Positions 1 to 9,433 of a stretch of DNA of 64,000 nucleotides are shown here, in pieces; position 1 is the stretch's first letter; every line of letters starts with the position of its first letter. The position numbers and the translations under genes were made by a program. The notes below the pieces were generated by a model that was not told where the DNA came from, did not search any database, and worked only from the letters and a program-made list of their open reading frames with translations. The stretch spans positions 62,001 to 126,000 of the forward strand of contig NZ_LODW01000042.1 of the NCBI RefSeq assembly GCF_002914525.1, given 5' to 3'. The DNA is from Rhizobium hidalgonense (GTDB taxonomy: Bacteria > Pseudomonadota > Alphaproteobacteria > Rhizobiales > Rhizobiaceae).

Positions 1-2787
1 GGGAACATGGACCTGGTCGGTCTTGTAGTTGCCGGTCAGCATGTACATCATGATATTGACGCCGGCACGGTAGGCATATTCGCGCTGCGCTTCATCGGAC
101 GGCACGGTCGGCAGCATCGGTACGCCGTTGTTGTCGACTGCCCAAGCGCCGGCGAAATCATTGCCGGTGATCAGGATCGGTGACACACCGTCGGCCGTCG
201 CCGCCGATTTTTCGGTCGCTTCGCGGCTGCCCTGCCGGGCCTCGATCCACAGTGGACTGCCCGTGTAACGACCGGGAAAGCTCGACAGAAGATAGAAAGA
301 TTTCGTGAGCACGTGATCGGATGGCACAGGTTCCAGCGGCGGAATGTCGAGATTGCCGAGGATTTGCTGCAGCCTCTCGCCGTTGGCGCTGACATTGCCG
401 CCATTGTCCAATGCGCTGATCTGATCGCGCGTATCGAAAAGCACGGTGCCGCCGTTGCGCATATAGGCGTCGATGCGGCTGATCGCAGCCGAAGACGGCA
501 TCGGCGCCGTCGCCGAAACCGGCCAGTAGATGATCGGGTAGAAGGCGAGCTCGTCTTTGGTGAGGTCGATGCCCACCGGCGGCGCCGGTTCCAGCGTCGT
601 GCGGAAGGTCAGGAACTGGGTGAGGCCCTCGAGGCCGCGCTCGGATATATCGTCGACATCCTGTTCACCGGTGACGACATAGGCGAGGTGCGTATTATCG
701 AGCCTCTGAAGGATGAGGTCGTCACCCGGCTTCGAGTCGTCGGCGTGAAGCGTACCGGGTTGCATCAGAAAGCCGGCACTGAGCGCAATGGCGATCATCG
801 CGGCGGTGCTGACAGCGGGGCGCGAGCGCGAGAACGCGCCGTTCATGAAGAGGACGATCAGGCTGTCGGCCAGAAGCAGCAGAAAAGCTACCAGAAAAAG
901 CGCGGGCTTTGCCGACCAGCTTTCGCCGCCGATCAGGCCTTCGCGCACGGCATTGGTCCCCGTTGTGTCGAGCGGCATCAGTTCGGCATTCTCCGGCAGT
1001 ACGTTGAGCGAGGTGAAACCATCCTCCGAACCATAGAGACCGGGCGGGTTGTCGAAATTCGCCGTCGGTTCGGCTCCCGCCTGCGGAATGAGGGGCCGAG
1101 CCGAACCCGTCTCGGAGACGAGTGTGCCCTTGGCCGTCAGCATCCGGAATGGCGGCAGCGTTTCGGAGACACGCGCATTGCCGCGGGCCTCCGACGTTAC
1201 GCCGCCTGAACGCGATATCTGCAGGAGGTGGCGCAGCATGTCGACGAACGTGCCTGAGATCGGCAGATCGGACCAGGTCGCTTCCGCCGTGACGTGAAAC
1301 AGGACGATCTGGCCGGATGCGAGTTGTTTCATCGTCACCAGCGGCGTGCCGTCAGCCAGGCTCGCCCAGGTGCGTTCGGCAAGATCGGGCGTCGGTTCGG
1401 CAAGCACTTGCCGCTTGACGACCACATCGGCGGGCCGCGCTATGCCGGCGAAAGGCCCTAAACTCGGAAATTCGGCGAGCGACTGCGGCTCGCTCCAGGA
1501 CAATGTGCCGCCGAGCGCCCGTTCTCCCTGGCGCAGGATGACCGGGATCAGCGGATCGTCCGCAGGGGCTGCGGCCATGCGCGGACCGGCGAAACGCAAC
1601 AGCATGCCGCCATTCGATATCCAGCGTGTCAGCGGTTCGTAGGTCTCCTCCGGCAGACGGCCGATATCGGCCATGATGATGATGGAGGGATTGCTGGCGA
1701 GAAGTTTCGGTATGGCGACCGAAAGATCGGAATCGCTGGGCTGGATGAGATCCGCATAGGGCTGGAGCGCTCGCTGGATGTAATAGAGCGGCGACAGCAG
1801 CGGCTGGAATTCATCGCCTCCTTCACCCGATAGCAAGGCAACACGGCGGCGCTTGAACGCATCGTCGAGAAGGTGGACGGCGCCGGCCGTCGCGCCGTTA
1901 TCGACACTGACGCGGGCGAAATCATTGCGCATTTCAAAAGGGGCGGTGATCGAACTCGTCGCGACGCTCTGGCCGGGGCTGAAGTCCACCCTGCCGTTTG
2001 CGATCGAGCGGCCCTGGCTATCGACGGCGTTCAGCGCCACGGAGGCAGGACGCGAAGCGTTGAGCCGCGTGACTTTGACGGTCATGGCGTCAGCGGCATT
2101 GTTAGCCGCGGTGATCGCGACCGTGCGAGCGGCATCGCCCTCGATCAGGCGGAGATCGGCGGGCTGGAGTTCAGCGAGCCTGCGCACCGTCGCGTCGTCG
2201 GCTTTGGCGGCGGCGCCGTCGGTCAGGAAGGCGAGGGTGCCGGGCTTGAGGCCGTTCAGCGCGGCGCGCAGCGCCTGGAAGGCGCGCTCACGGTCCGGCA
2301 CCAGCGGTCGCGGCTCGGCGGCGCGCAGCTTGTCGCGAGCGCTCGCGGCGGTGCCTGGAACGGCGTTGTTGGTCGGATCGGCGGTGAAGGCGATCGACAC
2401 AGGCGTGCCGGCGGATTCGGCGTCGTCTATCAACGCGTCGGCCGTCTGGATGCGGCGCTCCCAGTCGGGTGCGGCCGCCCAGCTGTTGTCGACGAAGAGG
2501 ACGAGCGGGCCGCCGGATGCGAGCGAACTGGTGCGCGGATTGAAGACCGGATCGGCGATCGCAAGAATGATGGTGGCGGCGAGCAGCATGCGCAGCAGCG
2601 TCAGCCACCACGGGCTTTGCGCCGGCGTCTCCTCGCGCTTCAAGACGGAGGCGAGGATTTTTAGAGGCGGGAAGACCTCGGTCTTCGGGCGCGGCGGCGT
2701 CAGCCGCAGCAGCCACCAGATGACCGGGAGGGCGATGAGGGCGCCGAGAATGGCGGGAAAGGCGAAAGCGAAGGGAAGGGCGTTCAC
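1..2787 (-). CDS. BatA-like / DUF4159 membrane protein, 3' end beyond window
   Basis: Large inner-membrane protein of the BatA N-terminal / DUF4159 family; 929 codons are visible and the frame is still open at base 1. The N-terminus has two hydrophobic helices (about residues 3-25 and 58-75) around the basic linker typical of the BatA N-terminal domain. A middle segment (about 370-410, with SIIIMADIGRLPEE) resembles the glutamine-amidotransferase-like fold of this family. The last visible residues (NIMMYMLTGNYKTDQVHVP) are the conserved end of DUF4159, so only a few tens of residues should be missing. The GTG start overlaps the TGA of the upstream DUF58 gene (GTGA), implying translational coupling. 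Families with MoxR-DUF58-BatA order are linked to envelope stress and to chaperone-like assembly; the exact role is unknown. Confidence 0.85.
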   Translation of the reverse strand, partial: MNALPFAFAFPAILGALIALPVIWWLLRLTPPRPKTEVFPPLKILASVLKREETPAQSPWWLTLLRMLLAATIILAIADPVFNPRTSSLASGGPLVLFVDNSWAAAPDWERRIQTADALIDDAESAGTPVSIAFTADPTNNAVPGTAASARDKLRAAEPRPLVPDRERAFQALRAALNGLKPGTLAFLTDGAAAKADDATVRRLAELQPADLRLIEGDAARTVAITAANNAADAMTVKVTRLNASRPASVALNAVDSQGRSIANGRVDFSPGQSVATSSITAPFEMRNDFARVSVDNGATAGAVHLLDDAFKRRRVALLSGEGGDEFQPLLSPLYYIQRALQPYADLIQPSDSDLSVAIPKLLASNPSIIIMADIGRLPEETYEPLTRWISNGGMLLRFAGPRMAAAPADDPLIPVILRQGERALGGTLSWSEPQSLAEFPSLGPFAGIARPADVVVKRQVLAEPTPDLAERTWASLADGTPLVTMKQLASGQIVLFHVTAEATWSDLPISGTFVDMLRHLLQISRSGGVTSEARGNARVSETLPPFRMLTAKGTLVSETGSARPLIPQAGAEPTANFDNPPGLYGSEDGFTSLNVLPENAELMPLDTTGTNAVREGLIGGESWSAKPALFLVAFLLLLADSLIVLFMNGAFSRSRPAVSTAAMIAIALSAGFLMQPGTLHADDSKPGDDLILQRLDNTHLAYVVTGEQDVDDISERGLEGLTQFLTFRTTLEPAPPVGIDLTKDELAFYPIIYWPVSATAPMPSSAAISRIDAYMRNGGTVLFDTRDQISALDNGGNVSANGERLQQILGNLDIPPLEPVPSDHVLTKSFYLLSSFPGRYTGSPLWIEARQGSREATEKSAATADGVSPILITGNDFAGAWAVDNNGVPMLPTVPSDEAQREYAYRAGVNIMMYMLTGNYKTDQVHVP

Positions 2788-3704
2788 AGCTGCCCTCCAT
2801 GCGTCGCCTTGGCCGGCATGCCGGACAGGTACATGTGCACCGCGACTAGCGCCTCCGAGGCGAGATGATCGGTGCGGTGCGTCGCAAAGGTCCAGCCGAG
2901 ATGGCGCAGCGACTGGCCGAGGCTGTCCCTGCGAGCGAGATAGGCGTTGCGATAGGCCTCGCGGATGTGTTCGGCGCGGCCGGCGATCAGCCTGGCGCCG
3001 CTCTCCGGATCGGTGAATTCGGTGCGGCCGCTATAGGGGAATATCTCTTCGGCGGGATCCGCTATCTCGACCACGTGGCCGCGCAGGCCACGGCGGGCAA
3101 GTGGGCCGAGGCGTTCCATGATCGCTGGCGCGCCGTCGAGGAAATCGCCGATTAGGACGAGGTCGCTCCAGCCGCGGATCATCGCCGTTTCCGGCAGGCC
3201 ACCCGTTAGTGGCGTGTGCATCAGCGCGGCTGCAAGGCGCTCAGCGGCGTTGCGGGCGGAGGCGGGTTCCATGATGCCGGGGCAGCCGATGCGCTCGCCG
3301 GAGCGGGCGAGAATTTCGGCCAGCGCCAGCATGACGACCAGCGCGCGGCTTTCCTTGGAGACGCTGCCATAGCTCGACTTGTACATCATCGAGGGCGACA
3401 TGTCGCACCAGAGCCAGATCGTATGGGCCGCCTCCCATTCCCGCTCGCGCACATAGGTATGGTCGTCGCGGGCGGAGCGGCGCCAATCGATGCGCGACAG
3501 GCTTTCGCCCTCGGCATAGGGGCGGAACTGCCAGAAATTCTCGCCGATGCCGCGCTTGCGGCGGCCATGCCAGCCGGCGATGACCGTGTTGGCGATGCGC
3601 TTGGCTTCCACCAGGCAGTCCGGTACCAGGGCGGCCCGCTGCCTGGCGCGGGAAAGGGCATCGCTGCCTGACGTCGGGTTGACGATCTGTCCGATAGATG
3701 CCAC
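2784..3704 (-). CDS. DUF58 family protein (vWA-like)
   Basis: A 306-residue DUF58 protein. The family signature is clear at about residues 60-80: RPYAEGESLSRIDWRRSAR, followed by a vWA-like segment beginning with IWLWCDMSPSM, whose D-x-S-x-S pattern could form a metal-ion-dependent adhesion site. DUF58 proteins are normally encoded next to a MoxR AAA+ ATPase and are thought to be its partner. Here the MoxR gene lies 13 bp upstream on the same strand and the BatA/DUF4159 gene overlaps downstream. The start is GTG, preceded by AAGGAA at 9 bp spacing. No signal peptide is seen, so it is probably cytoplasmic. The biochemical function is not established for the family. Confidence 0.88.
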   Translation of the reverse strand: MASIGQIVNPTSGSDALSRARQRAALVPDCLVEAKRIANTVIAGWHGRRKRGIGENFWQFRPYAEGESLSRIDWRRSARDDHTYVREREWEAAHTIWLWCDMSPSMMYKSSYGSVSKESRALVVMLALAEILARSGERIGCPGIMEPASARNAAERLAAALMHTPLTGGLPETAMIRGWSDLVLIGDFLDGAPAIMERLGPLARRGLRGHVVEIADPAEEIFPYSGRTEFTDPESGARLIAGRAEHIREAYRNAYLARRDSLGQSLRHLGWTFATHRTDHLASEALVAVHMYLSGMPAKATHGGQL

Positions 3705-3717
3705 GCGTCCGGCTTCC

Positions 3718-4728
3718 TTATCCCTTTGCCTGCTTGACCAGTCCGGCGATGACGTCGCGCACCGACATGCCTTCGGCGCGAGCAGCGAAAGTCAGCGCCA
3801 TGCGGTGCTGGAGAATGGGTTCGGCGAGCGCAAAAATATCATCGAGCGAGGGCGCCAGGCGGCCTTCGTAGAGCGCCCGGGCACGCGCGCAGAGCATCAT
3901 CGCCTGGCCGGCGCGAGGGCCCGGACCCCAGGCGACGTTCTTGTCGGTTGCGGCATTGCCCTGGCCGGGGCGGGCGGAACGCACCAGCGCCAGGATGGCA
4001 TCGACGACGGTGTCGCTCACCGGCATCTGCCGCACCAGGGTCTGAATCTCGATCAGCCGCTGCGCGTCGATGACGGCTGCCGGGCGGCTTTCACCCAAGC
4101 CCGTTGTCTCGAGCAGGATCTGGCGTTCGGCGGCGAGTTCGGGATAGTTGACGTCGACCTGCAGCAGGAAACGATCGAGCTGGGCTTCGGGCAGGGGATA
4201 GGTGCCTTCCTGCTCGAGCGGGTTCTGGGTGGCGAGCACATGGAAGGGGGCCGGCAGGTCATAACGCTGGCCGGCGATGGTGATGTGATATTCCTGCATC
4301 GCCTGCAGAAGCGCCGACTGGGTGCGCGGCGAGGCGCGGTTGATCTCATCGGCCATCAGCAGCTGAGCGAAGACGGGGCCCTTGACGAAGCGGAAAGAGC
4401 GGCGTCCACTGTCGTCCTGATCCATCACCTCGGAGCCGAGAATATCGGACGGCATCAGGTCCGGCGTGAACTGGATGCGATTGGCGGCAAGGCCGAGGAC
4501 TTCGCCGAGCGTCGTCACCAGTCTGGTCTTGGCAAGGCCGGGGACACCGACGAGGAGGGCATGGCCACCGGAGAGGACGGCGAGAATGGTGTTCTCGACG
4601 ACGCTTTCCTGACCGAAGATCACCTTCGAGACTTCTCCGCGGATGGCGGCGATATCGGAGAGCGCCTTTTCGGCAGCGGCGACGATCGCCTTTTCATCGA
4701 GGCTGGCTTCGGTCTTCATCATACCCAC
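3718..4728 (-). CDS. MoxR-family AAA+ ATPase
   Basis: AAA+ ATPase of the MoxR class, about 336 residues. Visible motifs are Walker A (GVPGLAKTRLV, about residues 65-75), Walker B (LLMADEINRA), sensor 1 (VLATQNPLEQEGTYPLPEAQ) and the C-terminal lid. MoxR proteins act as chaperones for metal-cofactor insertion or complex assembly with a vWA/DUF58 partner, encoded directly downstream here. Start choice: an ATG six bases upstream touches the TTGGAG Shine-Dalgarno and a TTG lies further up; GTG at 4728 has the sequence at 6 bp spacing and is preferred, though ATG at 4722 is possible. First gene of the three-gene operon and divergent from the DUF1285 gene. Confidence 0.93.
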   Translation of the reverse strand: MGMMKTEASLDEKAIVAAAEKALSDIAAIRGEVSKVIFGQESVVENTILAVLSGGHALLVGVPGLAKTRLVTTLGEVLGLAANRIQFTPDLMPSDILGSEVMDQDDSGRRSFRFVKGPVFAQLLMADEINRASPRTQSALLQAMQEYHITIAGQRYDLPAPFHVLATQNPLEQEGTYPLPEAQLDRFLLQVDVNYPELAAERQILLETTGLGESRPAAVIDAQRLIEIQTLVRQMPVSDTVVDAILALVRSARPGQGNAATDKNVAWGPGPRAGQAMMLCARARALYEGRLAPSLDDIFALAEPILQHRMALTFAARAEGMSVRDVIAGLVKQAKG

Positions 4729-4886
4729 GGGCATCTCCAACGGCTGAAATCATTCGGCAGCGAATCGGCGGACTTATACATCTGCCTCATACTCGATAGA
4801 GTTATGGAGATGCGACGGGCTGACAAGTTCGTTGCGAATGACTATCTCGTGACTTTACTTCGTTAAGGACAAACCGGGACGGAAGA

Positions 4887-5510
4887 ATGGCAGCCGAGGA
4901 AATCAGCGGACAGGCGGATGCGGCAGGACTTGCTGCCATGATTTCGCGCGCGTCTGACGAAAGCGGCGGAAAAAAACGCGGGTTACCGCCGGTCGAGCGG
5001 TGGAATCCGCCGTTCTGCGGCGATATCGATATGGAGATCAGAGCCGACGGCACCTGGTTCTACATGGGCACACCGATCGGCCGGCCCGCGTTGGTGCGGC
5101 TGTTTTCGACAGTTTTGCGGAAAGATGACGACGAGAAGACCTATCTCGTAACTCCTGTGGAAAAGGTCGGGATCAGGGTCGTCGATGCTGCGTTCATCGC
5201 CGTGGAGATGAGCGTGACGGAGAGGCAGGGCCAACAGCTGCTGACCTTCCGTACCAATGTCGGCGATGTCGTGGAGGCGGGAGGAGAGCATCGGCTGCGC
5301 TTTGCCATTGCGGACGGCAACGCCGAATTGAAACCCTATCTGCATGTGCGCGGGCGGCTGGAGGCGCTGGTGTCGCGTGCGGTGATGTATGAACTGGTCG
5401 CGCTCGGCGAGATTCTCGACCTGGAGGGGCAGGCGATGTTTGCGATCCGCTCCGCCGGCGAGGTTTTCCCGGTCATGCCGGCCGATCAACTGGATGCTCT
5501 TTGCCGATGA
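4887..5510 (+). CDS. DUF1285 domain-containing protein
   Basis: A 207-residue protein of the DUF1285 family. Characteristic features are the N-terminal PPVERWNPPFCGDIDMEI segment, then a GTWFYMGTPIGRPALVRLFSTVLR motif region and an EKTYLVTPVEKVGI segment; these are conserved across alphaproteobacterial members. No signal peptide or membrane helix is present. Its TGA overlaps the ATG of the Nudix gene (ATGA), which in turn overlaps the CCA-adding enzyme gene, so the three form one translationally coupled unit. The function of DUF1285 is unknown; the context suggests nucleotide or RNA metabolism, but this is only guilt by association. Confidence 0.85.
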   Translation: MAAEEISGQADAAGLAAMISRASDESGGKKRGLPPVERWNPPFCGDIDMEIRADGTWFYMGTPIGRPALVRLFSTVLRKDDDEKTYLVTPVEKVGIRVVDAAFIAVEMSVTERQGQQLLTFRTNVGDVVEAGGEHRLRFAIADGNAELKPYLHVRGRLEALVSRAVMYELVALGEILDLEGQAMFAIRSAGEVFPVMPADQLDALCR

Positions 5511-6157
5511 ATGATGCGATTACCCACCGTTACCCGCTATTCTCAGCAGCCGAATTCCGCCGCCGGGCGCTCAACCAGAACGGCGGGCCGGTCGACCATG
5601 CCTGGCGCGATCATGGCGACCACATCCTCAATCCCGATATCGTAGAGGAGGTCGCGACCTTCAAGCTGCGCGACGCCGCCGTGCTCGTGCCCGTCGTCGA
5701 CGACGGCGAGGAAGCGCATGTGATCTTCACCAAGCGCACGGCGACGCTGCGCAAACATTCCGGGCAGATCGCCTTTCCCGGCGGCTCGATCGATCCCGCC
5801 GATATCTCACCTGAGATGGCGGCGATCCGCGAGACGGAGGAGGAGATCGGTCTCTCCGGTTCCTTCGTCGAGACCGTCGGGCGGCTGCCGAATTATCTTG
5901 CCTCGACCGGCTTCCGCATCACGCCGGTGCTTGGCGTCGTCTCGCCGGGCTTCGCGCTGACGCTGAACCCGGCCGAAGTGGCCGACGTGTTCGAGGTGCC
6001 GCTTTCCTTCCTGATGAACCCTGCCAATCATGCCCGCGACAGGCGTGTTATCGACGGCATCGACCGGCATTTCTACCGCGTGCCCTATGAAACCAGAATG
6101 ATCTGGGGCATTACCGCCGGCATCGTCCGCACGCTTTATGAAAGGCTTTATGCATGA
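5507..6157 (+). CDS. Nudix hydrolase, CoA pyrophosphatase type
   Basis: A Nudix enzyme of about 216 residues, most like the CoA pyrophosphatase (NudL/YeaB) group. The Nudix box lies near residues 90-112: GGSIDPADISPEMAAIRETE followed by EEIGLSG, with the REXXEE core intact. A preceding stretch (FTKRTATLRKHSGQIAFPGG) matches the UPF0035-type signature that marks CoA-hydrolysing members. Expected reaction: cleavage of CoA or acyl-CoA to 3',5'-ADP and phosphopantetheine. The ATG at 5507 overlaps the stop of the DUF1285 gene; a TTG two codons upstream is less likely. The 3' end overlaps the start of the nucleotidyltransferase gene by ATGA. Confidence 0.9.
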   Translation: MNDAITHRYPLFSAAEFRRRALNQNGGPVDHAWRDHGDHILNPDIVEEVATFKLRDAAVLVPVVDDGEEAHVIFTKRTATLRKHSGQIAFPGGSIDPADISPEMAAIRETEEEIGLSGSFVETVGRLPNYLASTGFRITPVLGVVSPGFALTLNPAEVADVFEVPLSFLMNPANHARDRRVIDGIDRHFYRVPYETRMIWGITAGIVRTLYERLYA

Positions 6158-7407
6158 CCGGCCTTGCCGACCAAGCATGGTTCCGCGACCCGGCGCTCGG
6201 GCGGATTCTTGCGCTTCTCAATACCGATGGCGGCGAAGGCCGGGTGGTCGGCGGCGCCGTGCGCAACAGCCTGATGAACCTGCCGGTCAGCGATATCGAC
6301 ATTGCCACGACACTCAGACCGGAGACGGTGATGGACCGGGCAGAAATCGCCGGTATCAAGGCGGTGCCGACCGGCTTGCAGCACGGCACGGTGACGCTCG
6401 TCATCGACGGCAAGCCTTTCGAGGTGACGACGCTTCGCACCGACGTCGAGACCGATGGGCGCCATGCCAAGGTCGCGTTCAGCACCGATTGGAAGGCGGA
6501 TGCCGAACGGCGGGATCTGACGATCAATGCGCTTTATGCCGATGCCGACGGCGAGGTAGTGGATCTGGTCGGCGGGCTTGCCGACATTGAAAGGCGCAAC
6601 ATCCGTTTCATCGGCGATGCGGCAAAGCGTATTGCCGAAGATCATCTGCGCATCCTGCGCTTCTTCCGCTTCTTTGCCTATTACGGCTCCGGACGGCCGG
6701 ATGCCGAGGGGCTGAAGGCGTGTTCGGCGGCGCGTTCGAAGCTGAAGACGCTGTCGGCGGAGCGAGTCTGGTCGGAGCTGCGGAAACTGCTGAGTGCTGC
6801 CGATCCCGGCAGGGCACTGCTCTGGATGCGGCAGGTGGCGGTGCTGACGGAAATCCTGCCGGAATCGGAAAAATGGGGGATCGATGCGATTCCCTCGCTG
6901 GTCGCCACCGAAAAGGCGCTCGGCTGGACGCCGGATCCGTTGCTGCGCCTTGCGGCGATCGTGCCGCCCGATGCGGTGCGGCTGGAGGGGCTGGCAGCCC
7001 GGCTCAAGCTCTCGAATGCGGAGGCGGCCACTCTCAGGGCCTGGGCAATGGCGGCACCTGTTAACGACGACATGTCGTCGGCGGCCTTCGAACGGTTGCT
7101 TTACCGCAACGGCGCCGACGGTATCTTGTCTCGGCTGAAGCTGGCGCTCGGCGTTGCGCGTGGGAAGGCTGAAGGGGATTTCGACGAAATGGCACGATCG
7201 GCGCGGCTCACCAAGCTGCTGGATCAGGCCGCGAACTGGAAGAAGCCGCAATTTCCGCTGAACGGCGGCGACGTGATTTCTGCGGGAATCGCGTCCGGCC
7301 CGCGTGTTGGCGAGTTGCTCGCCGGCCTGGAAAACCAGTGGGTGGAGGAAAATTTCGTTTCCGACCGGGCGGCGCTGCTCGCCCGGCTGCAGGAACGGGT
7401 GCAATAA
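6154..7407 (+). CDS. cca: CCA tRNA nucleotidyltransferase / poly(A) polymerase family
   Basis: A 417-residue class II nucleotidyltransferase. Residues about 20-50 hold the head motif VVGGAVRNSLM and the catalytic DIDIAT aspartates. A DLTINALYAD motif follows, then the EDHLRILRFFRF segment that recognises the nucleotide. The C-terminal half is the helical RNA-binding region. The enzyme adds or repairs the CCA end of tRNAs; poly(A) polymerases share this fold and cannot be excluded by sequence alone. Many alphaproteobacteria encode this protein directly after a Nudix CoA pyrophosphatase, as here. The start overlaps the Nudix stop by four bases. Confidence 0.9.
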   Translation: MTGLADQAWFRDPALGRILALLNTDGGEGRVVGGAVRNSLMNLPVSDIDIATTLRPETVMDRAEIAGIKAVPTGLQHGTVTLVIDGKPFEVTTLRTDVETDGRHAKVAFSTDWKADAERRDLTINALYADADGEVVDLVGGLADIERRNIRFIGDAAKRIAEDHLRILRFFRFFAYYGSGRPDAEGLKACSAARSKLKTLSAERVWSELRKLLSAADPGRALLWMRQVAVLTEILPESEKWGIDAIPSLVATEKALGWTPDPLLRLAAIVPPDAVRLEGLAARLKLSNAEAATLRAWAMAAPVNDDMSSAAFERLLYRNGADGILSRLKLALGVARGKAEGDFDEMARSARLTKLLDQAANWKKPQFPLNGGDVISAGIASGPRVGELLAGLENQWVEENFVSDRAALLARLQERVQ

Positions 7408-7593
7408 TTAGGCTGCATTGACCTCGTCTCGGATGCGAGCCTTGATATTATCCACCATGTTCTCGCGGATCGTGGTTTCCCCGTGAGCGTTTTTCAGGTG
7501 CTCGACGGCGCGGCGGACCACCTCGGCGTCGCTATCGGCCCGCGTATGCCAGGCGCAGCCCGGGACGAGAGTGCCGCATTCGAAAAGTCGCAT
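7408..7593 (-). CDS. DUF1059 domain-containing small protein
   Basis: A 61-residue protein of the DUF1059 family. The N-terminus MRLFECGTLVPGCAWHTRAD carries the two conserved cysteines of the family (in the CG and PGC motifs), followed by VRRAVEHLKNAHGE with a conserved histidine. An excellent ribosome-binding site, AGGAGAAGACC, precedes the ATG. The stop codon directly abuts the 3' end of the convergent CCA-adding enzyme gene, with no space between them. The function is unknown; the Cys/His content suggests possible metal binding, which is inference only. Confidence 0.8.
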   Translation of the reverse strand: MRLFECGTLVPGCAWHTRADSDAEVVRRAVEHLKNAHGETTIRENMVDNIKARIRDEVNAA

Positions 7594-7707
7594 GGTCTTC
7601 TCCTCTATTTAAAACACAAAGACGATCGCGATCTGACGCGATTTATGAATATGCGGAGGGAGGGAAGGTTCCGGCCGGCATCGACATGCCGGCCGGTAAA
7701 GGCCGTG

Positions 7708-7977
7708 TCAGTCGGGCATCGCCCAGGCTTTGTAGGTATCCGATAGCTGGCCGGGCATGTTGCTGTTGGCGGCCGCGGCTTCGTTCTGCAGCTGTTCCGG
7801 CGACTTGCCGCCGGCCAGTTGCAGCTTGACCTGCTCGATGAAGCAGGACAGCGGCAGATCCGAGCCGCTCTTGGCCCGCAGCTTCTCGGCGATGCGCGTC
7901 AGAAACTCAGATGTGTCGATTGCGCGGGATGTTTCCTGGACATCCGTGGACGCAGGCGAACCACTTTGTATCGTCAT
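7708..7977 (-). CDS. small conserved hypothetical protein
   Basis: An 89-residue acidic, soluble protein that I do not recognise. It has an N-terminal Ser/Thr-rich stretch, then a predicted helical core (EFLTRIAEKLRAK and CFIEQVKLQLAGGKSPEQ) and a C-terminal SDTYKAWAMPD. No signal peptide or membrane helix is present. The ATG at 7977 is chosen because GGAGGAGGATTGTC places a strong Shine-Dalgarno just upstream; the open frame continues 11 codons further but without a ribosome-binding site. It stands alone between the DUF1059 gene and hemF. Confidence 0.65.
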   Translation of the reverse strand: MTIQSGSPASTDVQETSRAIDTSEFLTRIAEKLRAKSGSDLPLSCFIEQVKLQLAGGKSPEQLQNEAAAANSNMPGQLSDTYKAWAMPD

Positions 7978-8080
7978 GACAATCCTCCTCCGATTGTTAC
8001 GCACATACATATTAAGTTAGGACGCGCTTAATTTTCGTGAAGGTCAATCAACTCGAATTTATCGACGAGTTATTACAGTC

Positions 8081-8992
8081 TCATGGCCAGCGGACGACGG
8101 GAGGCAGCGATGAGAGTATGGATTCAACGTTGCCGCCGGTCTTCAGGCCGAAGATCGTGCCGCGATCATACAGCAGATTGAATTCGACGTAGCGGCCCCG
8201 GCGGATCAATTGTTCGTCGCGGTCCGCCTCCGTCCACTGCTTATTGAAGTTGGAGCGGACGATCTTCGGATAGACCATGGCGAAGGCCCGGCCGACATCG
8301 CGGGTGAAGGCGAAGTCGGCGTCCCAGCCGCCGGCATCCTCGCCCGAATGCAGCCAGTCATAGAAGACGCCGCCGATGCCGCGGGCCTCGTTGCGATGTT
8401 TCAGGAAGAAATATTCGTCGCACCAGGCTTTGTAGGCATCGTAGTCGGCGACGGCATGATTGCGGCAAGCGATCTCCATCGCCTTGTGAAAGAGTTGGCT
8501 GTCCTCGTCCTCCTGGGTGCGGCGGCGCGACAGCACCGGCGTCAGGTCGGCGCCACCGCCGAACCAGCGGCTGGTGGTCACCACCATACGGGTGTTCATG
8601 TGCACGGCCGGGACGTTGGGGTTCACGGGATGGGCGATCAGCGAAATGCCCGAGGCCCAGAAACGGGGATCGTCCTTGGCGCCGGGTATCTGCGCCCGGA
8701 AGTCCGGGGAAAACTCGCCATGGACGGTGGAGGTGTGGACGCCGACCTTCTCGAAGACCCGGCCTTCCATCATCGACATGCGACCACCGCCGCCGGCGCC
8801 GTTTTCGCGCGACCAGTCCTTGGCGGCGAAGCGGCCGGGCTCCTGATCGGAGAGCGGGCCTTCCAGTTCGTCTTCGATGGCCTCAAAGGAGGCGCAAATC
8901 GTGTCGCGCAGTCCTTCGAACCAGCTGCGGGCGGCGGCCTTCTTCTCTTCGATATCGTCAGGCAGGCCGATCGGCAGTTCCGGTCTTTCCAT
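8081..8992 (-). CDS. hemF: oxygen-dependent coproporphyrinogen III oxidase
   Basis: HemF, 303 residues, the usual family length. It converts coproporphyrinogen III to protoporphyrinogen IX with molecular oxygen in the cytoplasm, in haem synthesis. Family landmarks are [20 protein letters not shown] near residue 70, the [20 protein letters not shown] block near 130, and the C-terminal [20 protein letters not shown]. The conserved histidines are kept. GGAGGCGTGAC gives a good ribosome-binding site before the ATG. It is monocistronic here. Aerobic haem synthesis fits the nearby petABC operon, although the two loci are about 9 kb apart. Confidence 0.96.
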   Translation of the reverse strand: MERPELPIGLPDDIEEKKAAARSWFEGLRDTICASFEAIEDELEGPLSDQEPGRFAAKDWSRENGAGGGGRMSMMEGRVFEKVGVHTSTVHGEFSPDFRAQIPGAKDDPRFWASGISLIAHPVNPNVPAVHMNTRMVVTTSRWFGGGADLTPVLSRRRTQEDEDSQLFHKAMEIACRNHAVADYDAYKAWCDEYFFLKHRNEARGIGGVFYDWLHSGEDAGGWDADFAFTRDVGRAFAMVYPKIVRSNFNKQWTEADRDEQLIRRGRYVEFNLLYDRGTIFGLKTGGNVESILSSLPPVVRWP

Positions 8993-9169
8993 GTCACGCC
9001 TCCGGCGGTCGGCATCTCCATAGGAAGCGACTCGCTCATTCTCGATTACCCGCCCCGTTTAGCAGGTGGCGCCGCATGTCGCCAAGCCAAGGCGCACTCC
9101 CAAGCGCTTCCAAGATTCGACTCGCAAATCCCAGATTTCGATATTACCTTTTCCGAAGAGGTAGGTTTG

Positions 9170-9430
9170 ATGAAAAAAGTTCCAGGGCCTCCATCCTTTG
9201 ACGGCCTGAAGCGCAGGATAGCGAGACATCGGGCGGAAACGTCCTCCCGCAGGAAAGACCATTTCGTGCGTGAGACATATTGCCTCGGCCTCCTCGACGC
9301 ACGCGCCAAGGCGCGCGAATGGTTCGACGAATATCCGAAAGCCGCCTACTGGACAGAAGTGGAGAGCTGGCGTCAGCTCGACGGCGATCAGATCGAATTC
9401 ACTATGCGCCGCCTGCCATCGGCCGACTGA
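9170..9430 (+). CDS. small conserved hypothetical protein
   Basis: An 86-residue, strongly charged soluble protein: the N-terminal half is very basic (LKRRIARHRAETSSRRKDHF), the C-terminal half acidic/aromatic (AREWFDEYPKAAYWTEVESW). I do not recognise a named domain. A GAAGAGGTAGGTTTG sequence precedes the ATG. The frame is open far upstream, but that part is antisense to hemF and has no ribosome-binding site. It is divergent from hemF and convergent with the Na/Pi transporter gene, whose stop lies three bases beyond its own. The function is unknown; the basic N-terminus could bind nucleic acid, but nothing proves that. Confidence 0.65.
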   Translation: MKKVPGPPSFDGLKRRIARHRAETSSRRKDHFVRETYCLGLLDARAKAREWFDEYPKAAYWTEVESWRQLDGDQIEFTMRRLPSAD

Positions 9431-9433
9431 CCA

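Noticed and set aside
3547..4866. Long plus-strand open frame opposite the MoxR gene
   Set aside because: Antisense shadow of a clear MoxR gene; no ribosome-binding site and unnatural composition.
6148..7404. Long minus-strand open frame opposite the CCA-adding enzyme
   Set aside because: Antisense frame caused by strong G/C third-position bias; the plus-strand protein has full catalytic motifs.
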